Positions 15,981 to 24,209 of a stretch of DNA of 33,571 nt are shown one piece after another; the first letter of the stretch is position 1, and the number at the start of each line of letters is the position of its first letter. The translations under genes and the position numbers were made by a program. The stretch lies in NCBI GenBank assembly GCA_030156895.1, contig JASGLP010000031.1:1-33571 (forward strand), read 5' to 3'. Source of the DNA: Eubacteriaceae bacterium (GTDB lineage: Bacteria; Bacillota; Clostridia; Eubacteriales; Eubacteriaceae). The notes beneath the pieces were generated by a model that was not told the origin of the DNA, made no database searches, and saw nothing but the letters and a program-made list of their open reading frames with translations.

Positions 15981-16394
15981 TTAGTTAATGAGTTTTTTTA
16001 CACAAGCAGGCAATTCACTTTCGTCAATACTTAGGCTTAAAACGAATTTAATATCGTGTTTTTCCTGCAGTTTATTAATTCGCTCGATCACGTTACAAAC
16101 ATCGTCAGGTGTCTGGGCGTCAATAATTCGTAACAAATTGTCCAGTAGGATCAGTTTCACATCGTAATTTTCTGCAATCAGTCCGCTGATGAATCCAAAA
16201 AGCTGATCGGTTCCAAGTACTTCAAATTCTTCAAGGTTAATAAATCTGATTTTCGTATCGACTTTGACTCGGTATTTGTCTCTGTCATTAATAAAAATGA
16301 TATCACCATTGCAGGTCTCCAACGCGTCATTGGCCATGTCAATCATTTTTTTTGTTTTGCCGCTACCTTTAGCACCGTATACAAATTCAATCAT
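15981..16394 (-). CDS. Small P-loop ATP-binding protein
   Basis: The 137-residue protein has a Walker A motif (GAKGSGKTKKMID) at its N-terminus and a Walker B-like hydrophobic strand ending in Asp (VKLILLDNLLR). It resembles a conserved clostridial P-loop family sometimes labelled PilT-like, but it is too short for a motor ATPase and no function is established. The track-like GTG at 16403 has no ribosome site; GAGGTG lies 6-8 bp before the ATG at 16394, so I chose that. It is divergent from the phosphatase gene at 16531. Confidence 0.75.
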   Translation of the reverse strand: MIEFVYGAKGSGKTKKMIDMANDALETCNGDIIFINDRDKYRVKVDTKIRFINLEEFEVLGTDQLFGFISGLIAENYDVKLILLDNLLRIIDAQTPDDVCNVIERINKLQEKHDIKFVLSLSIDESELPACVKKLIN

Positions 16395-16493
16395 TTTAGA
16401 CACCTCATTTCATTTTGATAAGTTTATTATAAAGGGTAGTCAGAAGAATTTCAATCATTTTTGAACAAATACCTAAATCTTGACAGTCTTTTG

Positions 16494-16502
16494 TGTTATA
16501 AT
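16494..16502 (+). promoter_or_regulatory. Extended -10 promoter of the phosphatase gene
   Basis: TGTTATAAT (16494-16502) is a full extended -10. A TTGACA at 16480-16485 is only 11 bp upstream and so is not its -35. Confidence 0.65.
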
Positions 16503-16530
16503 AATTCTATTCAACAGAGGAGGTTTTTAT

Positions 16531-17313
16531 TTGAAAACGAATGACCCTTACCAGGAACTCGTCGTCTTATTTGATAAACAGCTGGAATTTGCACAAAATC
16601 TTCAAAAGAAGATTATCCCGGTTCCGGGTTCGTTTATCTCAGATGAATACCATTTTTACAGTTACTTAAGACCTTTTCGAAAAGTCGGTGGCGACTTTTA
16701 CGATTTTCATTTTATGGACGATGGCAAAATCAGCTTGATTATGGCTGATGCCGCTGGACATGGAATTGACGCAGCGATGATAACCAGCATGATTAAATTG
16801 AGTTATTCATACACAATGAAGGATAAAAGCATCAATCATTCTCCCAGCCTGATCCTTAAACAAATTGAACATGATATCAATCAACAGCTTGATAATACTT
16901 TTTTTACAGCCATCAGCATTCTATTGGATCCCCAAAGTAAAACGATATATTATGCCAATGCTGGTCATCCGGCCGCGATACTTATAAAAAGCAACCATCA
17001 TGTTCAGCACCTGCGTCCCAATTTACCCATGTTGGGGCTTCATCAGTTTTTAAACAGCATGAGTTATAACGATCTGCAGGTGAAATTTACTAAAGGTGAC
17101 AAGCTGCTCTTATTTACGGACGGCCTGGTTGATTCAAAAAATGCTGCCCGTGAAGAATTTGGCATGGATCGCATCACAAAAATTGTTAAAAATTCTTTCA
17201 ACCGACCAGTTAGTCAGATTGGCGGCAACATTATCAATGAGAGTCAGAAGTTTAGAGGTGATCAGCCATCATCAGATGACGTTTGTCTCTTGGGTCTGGA
17301 AGTCGTCGAATAA
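16531..17313 (+). CDS. SpoIIE-type PP2C serine/threonine phosphatase
   Basis: The 260-residue protein is a stand-alone PPM/SpoIIE phosphatase domain. It starts with the helical switch region (FAQNLQKKIIPVP). The metal ligands follow: Asp55 in GGDFYDF and Asp73 in MADAAGHG. Later come FTDGLVD and the C-terminal SDDVCLLGLEV aspartate. Such proteins dephosphorylate anti-sigma-factor antagonists or related partners. No sensor domain or membrane segment is present, and no antagonist or kinase gene is nearby. The start is TTG at 16531, 7 bp after a perfect AGGAGG. Confidence 0.9.
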   Translation: MKTNDPYQELVVLFDKQLEFAQNLQKKIIPVPGSFISDEYHFYSYLRPFRKVGGDFYDFHFMDDGKISLIMADAAGHGIDAAMITSMIKLSYSYTMKDKSINHSPSLILKQIEHDINQQLDNTFFTAISILLDPQSKTIYYANAGHPAAILIKSNHHVQHLRPNLPMLGLHQFLNSMSYNDLQVKFTKGDKLLLFTDGLVDSKNAAREEFGMDRITKIVKNSFNRPVSQIGGNIINESQKFRGDQPSSDDVCLLGLEVVE

Positions 17314-17378
17314 TTTATTTTAATTTCAAGTCATATCTGTTATACACTAAAATATTTTATGTAGAGAAAGGAAATATT

Positions 17379-18224
17379 TTGAAACCTCGAATAATATGTG
17401 ACAGCTCTTGTGACCTTCCTAAGGATTTTTTAATTAACGATAATATCGATTTGTCAATTGTGCCACTATCTATTAATGTCGACGGGCATGAATTTATCGA
17501 TGATGAAAACCTTGACACTTTAGAGCTTTTAAAAGCAATGAAACATTCAAAAACGGCCACATCGTCAGCTTGTCCGGCTCCAGATAAATTTGCAGTAGAA
17601 TTGCGTAAAAATCTTGAAAATTATGTCATTACCATGACTTCAGCTCTCAGCGGAACCTACAACAGTGCGCGAATAGCAAAAGAGATGGTGCTTGAAAAAA
17701 ATAAAGAGATTAAAATTGCGCTTTTTGACACCCTGTCCACCTCCCCGGCAATGATTTTGATTGTCATGAAATTGCGGGATCTGATTAAAAGCGGCAGTAT
17801 GGATTTCGAAACCATTGCTAAAAAAATTGAAGACTATCAAAAGACGCTGGAACTGCAGTTTCTCCTGCAGGATTTATCAAATTTGGTCAAAACCGGACGG
17901 ATGTCTAAAGTTGCGGGCATTGTTGCCTCCGCTTTGTCAATAAAACCGATTTGCAAAGCCGATGAACACGGCGAGATTCAGCTGTCTGATAAAGCCCGCG
18001 GCATTAAAAAGGCTTTGTCAAAAATGGCCAATATGGTCGAAGACAAACTAAAAAGCGAATCATCTTTTCCAGTTGTGATAACCCACTGCAATAACCCGGA
18101 CCATGCTCAAACGCTAAAAGAATTGCTTAATGAACGCTTTGGACTGAAAGAAATCTATATTTTCCCCATGCATGGTTTGACCACTTATTATGCCAATGAT
18201 AAGGGTCTAATTATGGCTTATTAA
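17379..18224 (+). CDS. DegV family fatty-acid-binding protein
   Basis: The 281-residue protein is a DegV/FakB-like protein. The N-terminus has the DSSCDLP motif. A serine-containing SACPAP segment and TMTSALSGTYNSA line the pocket that holds a fatty acid carboxylate. The C-terminal EDD domain follows. FakB proteins present fatty acids to the kinase FakA for phosphorylation; no fakA is seen here. The start is TTG at 17379 with AAAGGA upstream; the longer frame from 17283 overlaps the phosphatase gene and is rejected. A strong terminator follows. Confidence 0.92.
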   Translation: MKPRIICDSSCDLPKDFLINDNIDLSIVPLSINVDGHEFIDDENLDTLELLKAMKHSKTATSSACPAPDKFAVELRKNLENYVITMTSALSGTYNSARIAKEMVLEKNKEIKIALFDTLSTSPAMILIVMKLRDLIKSGSMDFETIAKKIEDYQKTLELQFLLQDLSNLVKTGRMSKVAGIVASALSIKPICKADEHGEIQLSDKARGIKKALSKMANMVEDKLKSESSFPVVITHCNNPDHAQTLKELLNERFGLKEIYIFPMHGLTTYYANDKGLIMAY

Positions 18225-18251
18225 CAGCATTGAAACCTAATAATCTATAAA

Positions 18252-18287
18252 AAACACTAACTTTACTCTTCGTTAGTGTTTTTTTAA
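18252..18287 (+). terminator. Terminator of the phosphatase-degV unit
   Basis: AAACACTAAC (18252-18261) pairs with GTTAGTGTTT (18272-18281) and a T-run follows. Confidence 0.92.
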
Positions 18288-18437
18288 ATAAAAATCAAAT
18301 CTTACTCATGGTCTCAAAAGAATTTTAGATAAGTCAATTGAAAATATTGCAACTACTAAATGTCATCCTGATTAAATGAAGCTTAGAAACTTTGTTGTGC
18401 AATTTAACCAACCTTCTCAGTTTGTATTTCTAATAGC

Positions 18438-18480
18438 AAAAAAAGTTCTATAACTCACAAAATAATTGGAATTATAGAAC
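18438..18480 (-). terminator. Leftward terminator of leuS-rnhA
   Basis: GTTCTATAA (18445-18453) pairs with TTATAGAAC (18472-18480). Seven T follow on the minus strand. It lies 16 bp past the rnhA stop. Confidence 0.85.
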
Positions 18481-18495
18481 CTGATAAATACTAAA

Positions 18496-18957
18496 CTACT
18501 GCTTTAAAAATTCATCCATGGCCTGGTTGACCAGTTCATCTGCACGATTATTATAGGGATTGTCAGCGTGACCTTTTACCTTATGAAAGGTTACTGAATG
18601 ACTATTTACCAGTTCATCCAAACTCATCCAGATTTCCCGGTTTTTTAAAGCCCCGGATTTTCCCCGGCTCCAGTTTTTGGCTTTCCAGCTGCCTACCCAG
18701 TTTTGCAGATAGGCGTTGACAACATAGGCGGAATCGCTGTAGATATGAACCTCACAGCTTTCTTTAAGCATTTTCAAACCTTCAATAACCGCCAGCAGTT
18801 CCATCTGATTATTGGTGGTATTCTCAAAAGCTTTTTTATATTCCTTTTTTACTTTTTTTTCCGGATAGATCAGGACGCCGCCAATAGCGCCCAGATTGTC
18901 CCCTTCTTTTCCGTTTCCCCGGCAACCACCATCGGTATAGAGATGAATGACTTTCAT
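18496..18957 (-). CDS. rnhA: Ribonuclease HI
   Basis: The 153-residue protein has the full RNase HI catalytic set: Asp in YTDGGCRGN, Glu in NNQMELLAV, Asp in IYSDSAYV and the last Asp in NNRADELV. The handle region (GSWKAKNWSRGKSG) is also present. It cleaves the RNA strand of RNA-DNA hybrids, removing primers and R-loops. It lies 7 bp after leuS on the same strand, with only a weak ribosome site, so it is probably expressed by coupling to leuS. Confidence 0.96.
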   Translation of the reverse strand: MKVIHLYTDGGCRGNGKEGDNLGAIGGVLIYPEKKVKKEYKKAFENTTNNQMELLAVIEGLKMLKESCEVHIYSDSAYVVNAYLQNWVGSWKAKNWSRGKSGALKNREIWMSLDELVNSHSVTFHKVKGHADNPYNNRADELVNQAMDEFLKQ

Positions 18958-18964
18958 TTAAGGC

Positions 18965-21376
18965 CTACTTAACGACAATGTTAAAGATTTTGCCGGGAAT
19001 AAATATTTCTTTGACGATCTTTTTTCCTTCGACGTGCGAACAGATATTACTCTGTTCCATGGCAATCGACTTAGCGGTCTGCTGATCAGTATCGACGGGA
19101 ATTTCTATCGTTCCACGCACTTTACCGTTAATCTGCACGGCCATTTGAATGACATTATCAACGGTTTTACTTTCATCATATGACGGCCAGTCGGCATTGT
19201 CGAGATGGCCATCAGCACCGATCTCAACCCAAATTTCTGAACTGATATGAGGTGCGACAGGATATAAAAGCTGTAAAAAAGTTTTAAAATCACCACGTGT
19301 AATCTGTGATTCTTTGTAAAAGTCATTAATTAAAGTCATCAAAGCCGCAATTGCAGTATTGAATTTCATTTCTTCATAATCACTGCTGACTTTTTTGATG
19401 GTTTTATGAATTGCTGTTTCCAGATTTGGTGAGTAGGCATCATCAGAAACCATCATATCCTGCAGTTTCCAGACACGATCCATAAAGCGTCGACAACCTT
19501 TGGCACCATTATCTGACCAGGGCGCGGATTTTTCGTAGTCACCGATAAACATAATGTAGGTTCTTAATGTATCAGCACCGTACTCATCAATAATATCATT
19601 TGGGTTGACCACGTTACCCTTGGATTTTGACATTTTTTCGCCGTCATTTCCAAGGATCAGACCCTGGGCGGTTCGTTTGGCGTAGGGTTCTTTGGTCGGT
19701 ACACAGCCGATATCGTATAGGAACTGATGCCAGAAACGTGAGTAAAGAAGATGTCGGGTTACATGTTCCATTCCCCCGTTATACCAGTCAACGGGTAACC
19801 AGTATTTAAGCTTTTCTTTAGAAGCAAATGCCTGGTCATTTTTATTATCAAAATATCGCAGAAAATACCAGCTTGAGCCCGCCCATTGGGGCATTGTATC
19901 TGTTTCTCGTTTGGCGGCATGTCCACACTGGGGGCAGGTCGTTTCATACCATTCCGGAATATTGGCCAGGGGTGATTCACCGGTATCTGTGGGTTCATAG
20001 CTTTCCACTTTTGGCAGCTCTAAGGGCAGGTCTTCTTCCGGCACAGGCACCATCCCGCAAACAGGACAGTGAACAATGGGAATAGGTTCTCCCCAGTAAC
20101 GCTGACGATTAAAAGCCCAGTCTTTCATTTTATAATTGATGGTTTTTTGCCCTAAGCCTTCTTTTTCCAGGTGTTCAATGGTTTTGGCAATCGCTTCCTT
20201 GACCTGTAAACCATTTAGGAAGCCGGAATTAACCATTTGGCCAGAATCGGTATTGGTATAGGCTTCTTTTGTCACATCGCCGCCTTTGATGACTTCAATA
20301 ATCGGCAGACTAAATTTTTGAGCAAATTCCCAGTCACGGCCATCATGTCCAGGCACCGCCATAATTGCGCCTGTTCCATAACCCATCATGACGTAATCGG
20401 CAATAAAAATTGGAATTTCTTCAAGGGTTAAGGGGTTAATGGCACGAATCCCATCAATACATACGCCGGTTTTTTCTTTGGCCAGTTGAACGCGCTCAAA
20501 TTCAGTTTTTCTTTTTGCAGCTTCCTGATAAGAGATAATTGCTTCCATATTTGTAATCAGATCAGACAGATTTTCAATCAAAGGATGTTCTGGCGCGATG
20601 ACCATAAAAGTAGCGCCAAAGAGTGTGTCAGGGCGGGTTGTAAAGACTCGCAATGTCTGATTCTGACCAGCTATATTAAAATCAACTTCAGCGCCAACTG
20701 ATTTACCAATCCAGTTTTCCTGCTCAAGTCTGATTCTAGGCAGATAATCTACGTCATCCAAGCCAGCCAATAGTTTTTCTGCGTAATTGCGGATTTTTAA
20801 AAACCAGACGTCTTTTTCCAGCTGGACAACCTCGCTGCCACAGCGGTCACAGTGACCGTCACGGAAATCTTCATTGGCTAAAACAACTTTACAGCCATTA
20901 CAAAAATTAACGTAGCTGCGATCTCTAAACGCCAGTCCGTGCTTAAAGAGCTGCAAAAAAATCCACTGGGTCCATTTATAGTAGTTGGGATCGGTTGTAT
21001 CAATTTCTTTGTCCCAGTCAAAAGCATAGCCGATGCGTTTAAGCTGCTCAGTAAAGACCGCAATATTTTCGTCGGTTACCTGACGGGGATGACGACCAGT
21101 TTGAATGGCGTAATTCTCGGTGGGCAGACCGAAAGCATCCCAGCCAATTGGAAACAGCACATTATAGCCTTCCATGCGGCGTTTTCTGGCAATCACCTCC
21201 AGGGAGGTGTAAGCTCGGACGTGGCCAACATGGAGTCCTACACCAGAAGGATAGGGAAACTCGACTAGTCCATAAAACTTTTCCTTTTGCGAGTTTTCTT
21301 CCATTCGAAAGGTTTCATTTTCCTCCCAGCGCTTTTGCCAGCGTTTTTCAATTTCATCATGATTATAATGCGACAT
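18965..21376 (-). CDS. leuS: Leucyl-tRNA synthetase
   Basis: The 803-residue protein is a complete class I bacterial LeuRS. It has the HIGH-type motif HVGH (about residues 47-50) after FPYPSG, the CP1 editing domain with TRPDTLFGATF, a zinc-like cysteine cluster (CPVCG and CPQCG), KMSKSK near residue 580, and the anticodon-binding and C-terminal domains. It charges tRNA-Leu. The ATG at 21376 has GGGAGG 4 bp upstream and matches the usual N-terminus. A second in-frame ATG at 21439, with AGGAG 5 bp upstream and just after the likely transcript start, would add 21 residues. No T-box is seen. Confidence 0.96.
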   Translation of the reverse strand: MSHYNHDEIEKRWQKRWEENETFRMEENSQKEKFYGLVEFPYPSGVGLHVGHVRAYTSLEVIARKRRMEGYNVLFPIGWDAFGLPTENYAIQTGRHPRQVTDENIAVFTEQLKRIGYAFDWDKEIDTTDPNYYKWTQWIFLQLFKHGLAFRDRSYVNFCNGCKVVLANEDFRDGHCDRCGSEVVQLEKDVWFLKIRNYAEKLLAGLDDVDYLPRIRLEQENWIGKSVGAEVDFNIAGQNQTLRVFTTRPDTLFGATFMVIAPEHPLIENLSDLITNMEAIISYQEAAKRKTEFERVQLAKEKTGVCIDGIRAINPLTLEEIPIFIADYVMMGYGTGAIMAVPGHDGRDWEFAQKFSLPIIEVIKGGDVTKEAYTNTDSGQMVNSGFLNGLQVKEAIAKTIEHLEKEGLGQKTINYKMKDWAFNRQRYWGEPIPIVHCPVCGMVPVPEEDLPLELPKVESYEPTDTGESPLANIPEWYETTCPQCGHAAKRETDTMPQWAGSSWYFLRYFDNKNDQAFASKEKLKYWLPVDWYNGGMEHVTRHLLYSRFWHQFLYDIGCVPTKEPYAKRTAQGLILGNDGEKMSKSKGNVVNPNDIIDEYGADTLRTYIMFIGDYEKSAPWSDNGAKGCRRFMDRVWKLQDMMVSDDAYSPNLETAIHKTIKKVSSDYEEMKFNTAIAALMTLINDFYKESQITRGDFKTFLQLLYPVAPHISSEIWVEIGADGHLDNADWPSYDESKTVDNVIQMAVQINGKVRGTIEIPVDTDQQTAKSIAMEQSNICSHVEGKKIVKEIFIPGKIFNIVVK

Positions 21377-21409
21377 ATTTCCTCCCAAATAACGGTTATA
21401 TTTGACAAC

Positions 21410-21433
21410 AAAAAAATCCGACCCCATGGGACG
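21410..21433 (-). terminator. Attenuator-like hairpin in the leuS leader
   Basis: On the minus strand, CGTCCC (21433-21428) pairs with GGGTCG (21424-21419) apart from one mismatch. GGA and seven T follow (21416-21410). The stem is short, so termination would be partial. It lies between the two possible leuS starts. Confidence 0.4.
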
Positions 21434-21465
21434 AATCATTCTGTCTCCTAATGTTCTTCATCATT

Positions 21466-21494
21466 ATTATAAAGAAGGGGCGCTTTGATGTCAA
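21466..21494 (-). promoter_or_regulatory. Consensus promoter of leuS-rnhA
   Basis: A perfect TTGACA (21494-21489), 17 bp, and a perfect TATAAT (21471-21466) lie on the minus strand. Transcription should start near 21459, about 80 nt before the leuS ATG. Confidence 0.9.
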
Positions 21495-21661
21495 TGATTT
21501 AGCACCTTTTTCAGTTTTTTAACGATACAAGTGTCTTAGAAAAAATAATTGTTGGTATTCAGGGAATAGCATTAAAATATTATACAGTTTGTGAAAAGTT
21601 AAATAAGGCATGTGATAAAAGAGACATTATTGATACTCGCTATCCTAATCAGCTATTCTTG

Positions 21662-21670
21662 TGTTATACT
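21662..21670 (+). promoter_or_regulatory. Extended -10 promoter of the racemase gene
   Basis: TGTTATACT (21662-21670) lies 43 bp before the start codon. The bases ~17 bp upstream give no strong -35, as is common for extended -10 promoters. Confidence 0.6.
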
Positions 21671-21713
21671 ATAGCAGATTGAAAAAATGCTTTGATTTTA
21701 TGAAGGGAGACAT

Positions 21714-22826
21714 ATGGTTCCACAATTAAAAATTAATCTCAATAAAATATACGAAAACACCAAAGCCATTGTCGCAAAGGCTCAGAGTCAGGGGATTTCA
21801 GTTACAGCTATTAGCAAACTGACTGGTGGTGAACCCGGGGTCGCCCAGGTCTATCTCGATGCCGGTATTACTGCTATAGGAGATTCCAGAATCATAAATC
21901 TTAAAAAAATGGCTGCTTTGTCCTGTGAAAAATGGCTGATCCGATTACCGGCTCCAGGGGAAGTTGCCGATGTCGTTGAATACGCCGATATTTCTTTAAA
22001 TAGTGAAATAAAAACCATCAGTCTTTTAAATGAAGCGGCTGCCGGCAAAAATAAAAAGCATGGTATCTTGTATATGGTTGACCTGGGGGATTTAAGAGAA
22101 GGCTTATTCCTAGGAGACGGGCGACAGTCTTCTCCCCAAAATGAAAAGCTGATTGCCGATAATTTTAAAAAACTTTCAGCTGATATTGAGGCAATTAAAA
22201 AAATGCCTCATATTAATTTTAAGGGGCTGGCGACCAACGCCACCTGTGTAGGTGCGACAATACCAAGGCCGGAGACCTTTGGAGCCCTTGAACGAGCGGC
22301 AAAACTGATTTACGAAGAACACCAGCTGCCCCTCGAAATTATTTCCGGCGGCAATTCCAGCGCCTGGCATCTGGTTAATCAGCAGGCTCTCCCCCCCTAC
22401 ATCAATAACCTGCGTCTAGGTGAATTGATCCTGCTGGGCCGGGAAACAGCCTATGGTGAAATCTTTCCCGACCTCAATCAGGATATCTTTCATCTCGAAG
22501 TGGAAATTATTGAAATTCAGGAAAAGCCCACCTATCCATTGGGAGAAATTGGACTCAATGCATTCGGTGAAAAGCCAGTCTTTATTGATAAAGGAATCAG
22601 AAAAAGAGCTATTTGTGCTCTAGGCCGGCAGGATACCGATACCGACCATATCTTCCCCCTTGATCCAGGAATTACTGTTGAAGGGTCCAGTTCCGACCAT
22701 CTGGTCCTAGACATTACCGATTCAAAAAAGCCATTGGATATTGGTGACCGTCTGAATTTTCGTTGCGACTATTCTGGCGCCTTACATGCCGCAACCACAG
22801 AATACGTTAAAAAAGTATTAGTATAA
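21714..22826 (+). CDS. orr: Ornithine/alanine racemase family PLP enzyme
   Basis: The 370-residue protein has an alanine-racemase-type barrel. Lys35 (ISKLTGG) is the expected PLP lysine. GDSRIINLKKM, VDLGDLREG, the phosphate-binding ISGGNSSAWHL and GRETAYGEIF follow. The C-terminal half has KPTYPLGEIGLNAFGEKP and GIRKRAICALGRQDTD. These match the clostridial ornithine racemase (Orr) type more closely than biosynthetic alanine racemase. Orr converts L- to D-ornithine in ornithine fermentation, but no other genes of that pathway are next to it, so the substrate is open. GGGAG precedes the ATG. Confidence 0.82.
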   Translation: MVPQLKINLNKIYENTKAIVAKAQSQGISVTAISKLTGGEPGVAQVYLDAGITAIGDSRIINLKKMAALSCEKWLIRLPAPGEVADVVEYADISLNSEIKTISLLNEAAAGKNKKHGILYMVDLGDLREGLFLGDGRQSSPQNEKLIADNFKKLSADIEAIKKMPHINFKGLATNATCVGATIPRPETFGALERAAKLIYEEHQLPLEIISGGNSSAWHLVNQQALPPYINNLRLGELILLGRETAYGEIFPDLNQDIFHLEVEIIEIQEKPTYPLGEIGLNAFGEKPVFIDKGIRKRAICALGRQDTDTDHIFPLDPGITVEGSSSDHLVLDITDSKKPLDIGDRLNFRCDYSGALHAATTEYVKKVLV

Positions 22827-22827
22827 A

Positions 22828-23044
22828 AAACGCTTTATAAAGCGTCAGTGCGTAGACAAACCCCGCACCGACCAATTGAATTTCGCAGTCTGCGCGCGGA
22901 TTCGTACAGTTGCCCAATTTGAAATTGCTAATTATAGGCATTTGCAAGCCAACTGTTCGCCCCGAGGCAGACAGCTGAAAAGCCAATTGTCGGTGCTCAG
23001 GTATTAAAAATTACTTTGTCTTAAGTCTGAAACGCTTTATAAAG
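22828..23044. repeat. Palindromic MITE-like element with flanking direct repeats
   Basis: A 187-bp sequence is flanked by 15-bp perfect direct repeats, AAACGCTTTATAAAG (22828-22842 and 23030-23044). Inside, helices nest one within another: AGACAAA/TTTGTCT (22854-22860, 23015-23021); GCACCGACCAATTG/CAATTGTCGGTGC with one bulge (22865-22878, 22984-22996); GTCTGC/GCAGAC (22888-22893, 22967-22972); ACAGTTG/CAACTGT (22906-22912, 22950-22956). It has no open frame. It looks like a non-autonomous inserted element or a structured RNA. The flanking repeats are themselves palindromic, so paired operators are an alternative. Confidence 0.6.
23016..23043 (+). promoter_or_regulatory. Possible promoter of the dehydrogenase gene
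   Basis: TTGTCT (23016-23021), 16 bp and TATAAA (23038-23043) lie 29 bp before the ATG. The -10 sits within the near-palindrome ACGCTTTATAAAGTGT (23032-23047). Confidence 0.5.
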
Positions 23045-23072
23045 TGTATTACAACATTAAAAGGAGAAAACA

Positions 23073-24185
23073 ATGGAAAGTAAGTATTATATCCCGTTTG
23101 ATAAACTAGAAGCCTTTATGACCGATGCCTTAAAAGGAATCGGCGTGCCGGAAGAAGATGCTAAAATTTGTGCTGATATCCTGATCACCTCGGATAAACG
23201 TGGGATTGACTCCCACGGTATAGGCAGACTAAAACCGATTTATTATGATCGTATTAAAAAGGGAATTCAAAATCCAGTAACTGAGTTTGAAATTGTCAAA
23301 GATGTATGTGCAACAGCTGTAATTGATGGTCATGATGGAATGGGACATGTTATTGCCAAACGTGCCATGCAAATGGCTATTGATAAAGCAAAAGTGTATG
23401 GCATGGGAATGACTGTTGTTAGAAATTCCACCCACTATGGTTTTGCTGGTTACTATCCGCTAATGGCAATTGACAATAATATGATTGGAATGACGGGAAC
23501 CAATGCCAGACCATCCATCGCCCCAACCTTTGGTGTTGAAAATATGTTGGGAACGAATCCCATTACAATTGGCCTGCCAACCGATGAAGCCTTTCCATTT
23601 GTCTTAGATTGTGCCACATCAGTTTCTCAGCGCGGCAAGATTGAAGTGTATGACCGCGAAAATAAGCCCCTACCCGAAGGCTGGGTAATTGACCGAGATG
23701 GCAATACTCGCACCGATACTAAACAGATTTTGATCGATCTGGTTAAGGGTAACGCCGCCCTCACACCCCTTGGTGGGATTGGCGAAGAAACCGGTGGCTA
23801 TAAAGGCTATGGATATGCGACTTTTGTCGAAATCATGTCAGCCGCACTACAGGGTGGTTCCTTTTTAAAGGGGCTTTTGGGATTTGATGCTAACGGCAAC
23901 CCTCAACCCTATCACCTGGGACATTTCTTTATTGCCATTAATATCGAGAACTTTATAGAAGCTGACCAATTTAAAAAGATCTCTGGCAACATTTTAAGAG
24001 ATTTAAGAAATTCTGATAAAATGCCAGGTCAAGATCGCATTTATACGGCCGGAGAAAAAGAGTATGATGCCTGGTGCCAAAGAAAAGATAAAGGTGCTCC
24101 GGTCAATGATGCCTTAATTAAAGATATTCTAGATATTAAAGCTGAATTGGGTCTAAGCCAGTATCAGTTTCCTTTCGAAAAATAA
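23073..24185 (+). CDS. Ldh-family (malate/L-lactate-type) NAD(P)H dehydrogenase
   Basis: The 370-residue protein belongs to the Ldh_2 family, which is unrelated in fold to the classical Rossmann lactate/malate dehydrogenases. Visible features are ITSDKRGIDSHGIGRL (substrate-binding region), the NSTHYGFAGYY catalytic histidine segment, NMLGTNPITIG and the ETGGYKGYGYATFVEI stretch. Members reduce or oxidise malate, lactate, ureidoglycolate and similar 2-hydroxyacids; the substrate cannot be read from sequence alone. AAGGAG precedes the ATG. The EAL-domain gene starts 24 bp downstream, so both may share a transcript. Confidence 0.88.
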   Translation: MESKYYIPFDKLEAFMTDALKGIGVPEEDAKICADILITSDKRGIDSHGIGRLKPIYYDRIKKGIQNPVTEFEIVKDVCATAVIDGHDGMGHVIAKRAMQMAIDKAKVYGMGMTVVRNSTHYGFAGYYPLMAIDNNMIGMTGTNARPSIAPTFGVENMLGTNPITIGLPTDEAFPFVLDCATSVSQRGKIEVYDRENKPLPEGWVIDRDGNTRTDTKQILIDLVKGNAALTPLGGIGEETGGYKGYGYATFVEIMSAALQGGSFLKGLLGFDANGNPQPYHLGHFFIAINIENFIEADQFKKISGNILRDLRNSDKMPGQDRIYTAGEKEYDAWCQRKDKGAPVNDALIKDILDIKAELGLSQYQFPFEK

Positions 24186-24209
24186 AATTAGTTATAAGGA
24201 AATGATCTA

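Noticed and set aside
16480-16530. Longer phosphatase start at 16480
   Set aside because: It would begin inside the promoter region; the TTG at 16531 has a perfect AGGAGG at ideal spacing.
17283-17378. Longer degV start at 17283
   Set aside because: It overlaps the phosphatase gene and its N-terminus does not fit the family; the TTG at 17379 has a ribosome site and leads directly into the DegV motif.
21377-21494. T-box riboswitch upstream of leuS
   Set aside because: The leader is only about 80 nt and lacks any AGGGTGGNACCGCG-like antiterminator sequence.
22846-23029. HEARO/omega-type RNA in the orr-dehydrogenase gap
   Set aside because: I see no matching conserved core, no associated nuclease gene, and the 15-bp flanking repeat is not expected for that transposon type. 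It stays unassigned.
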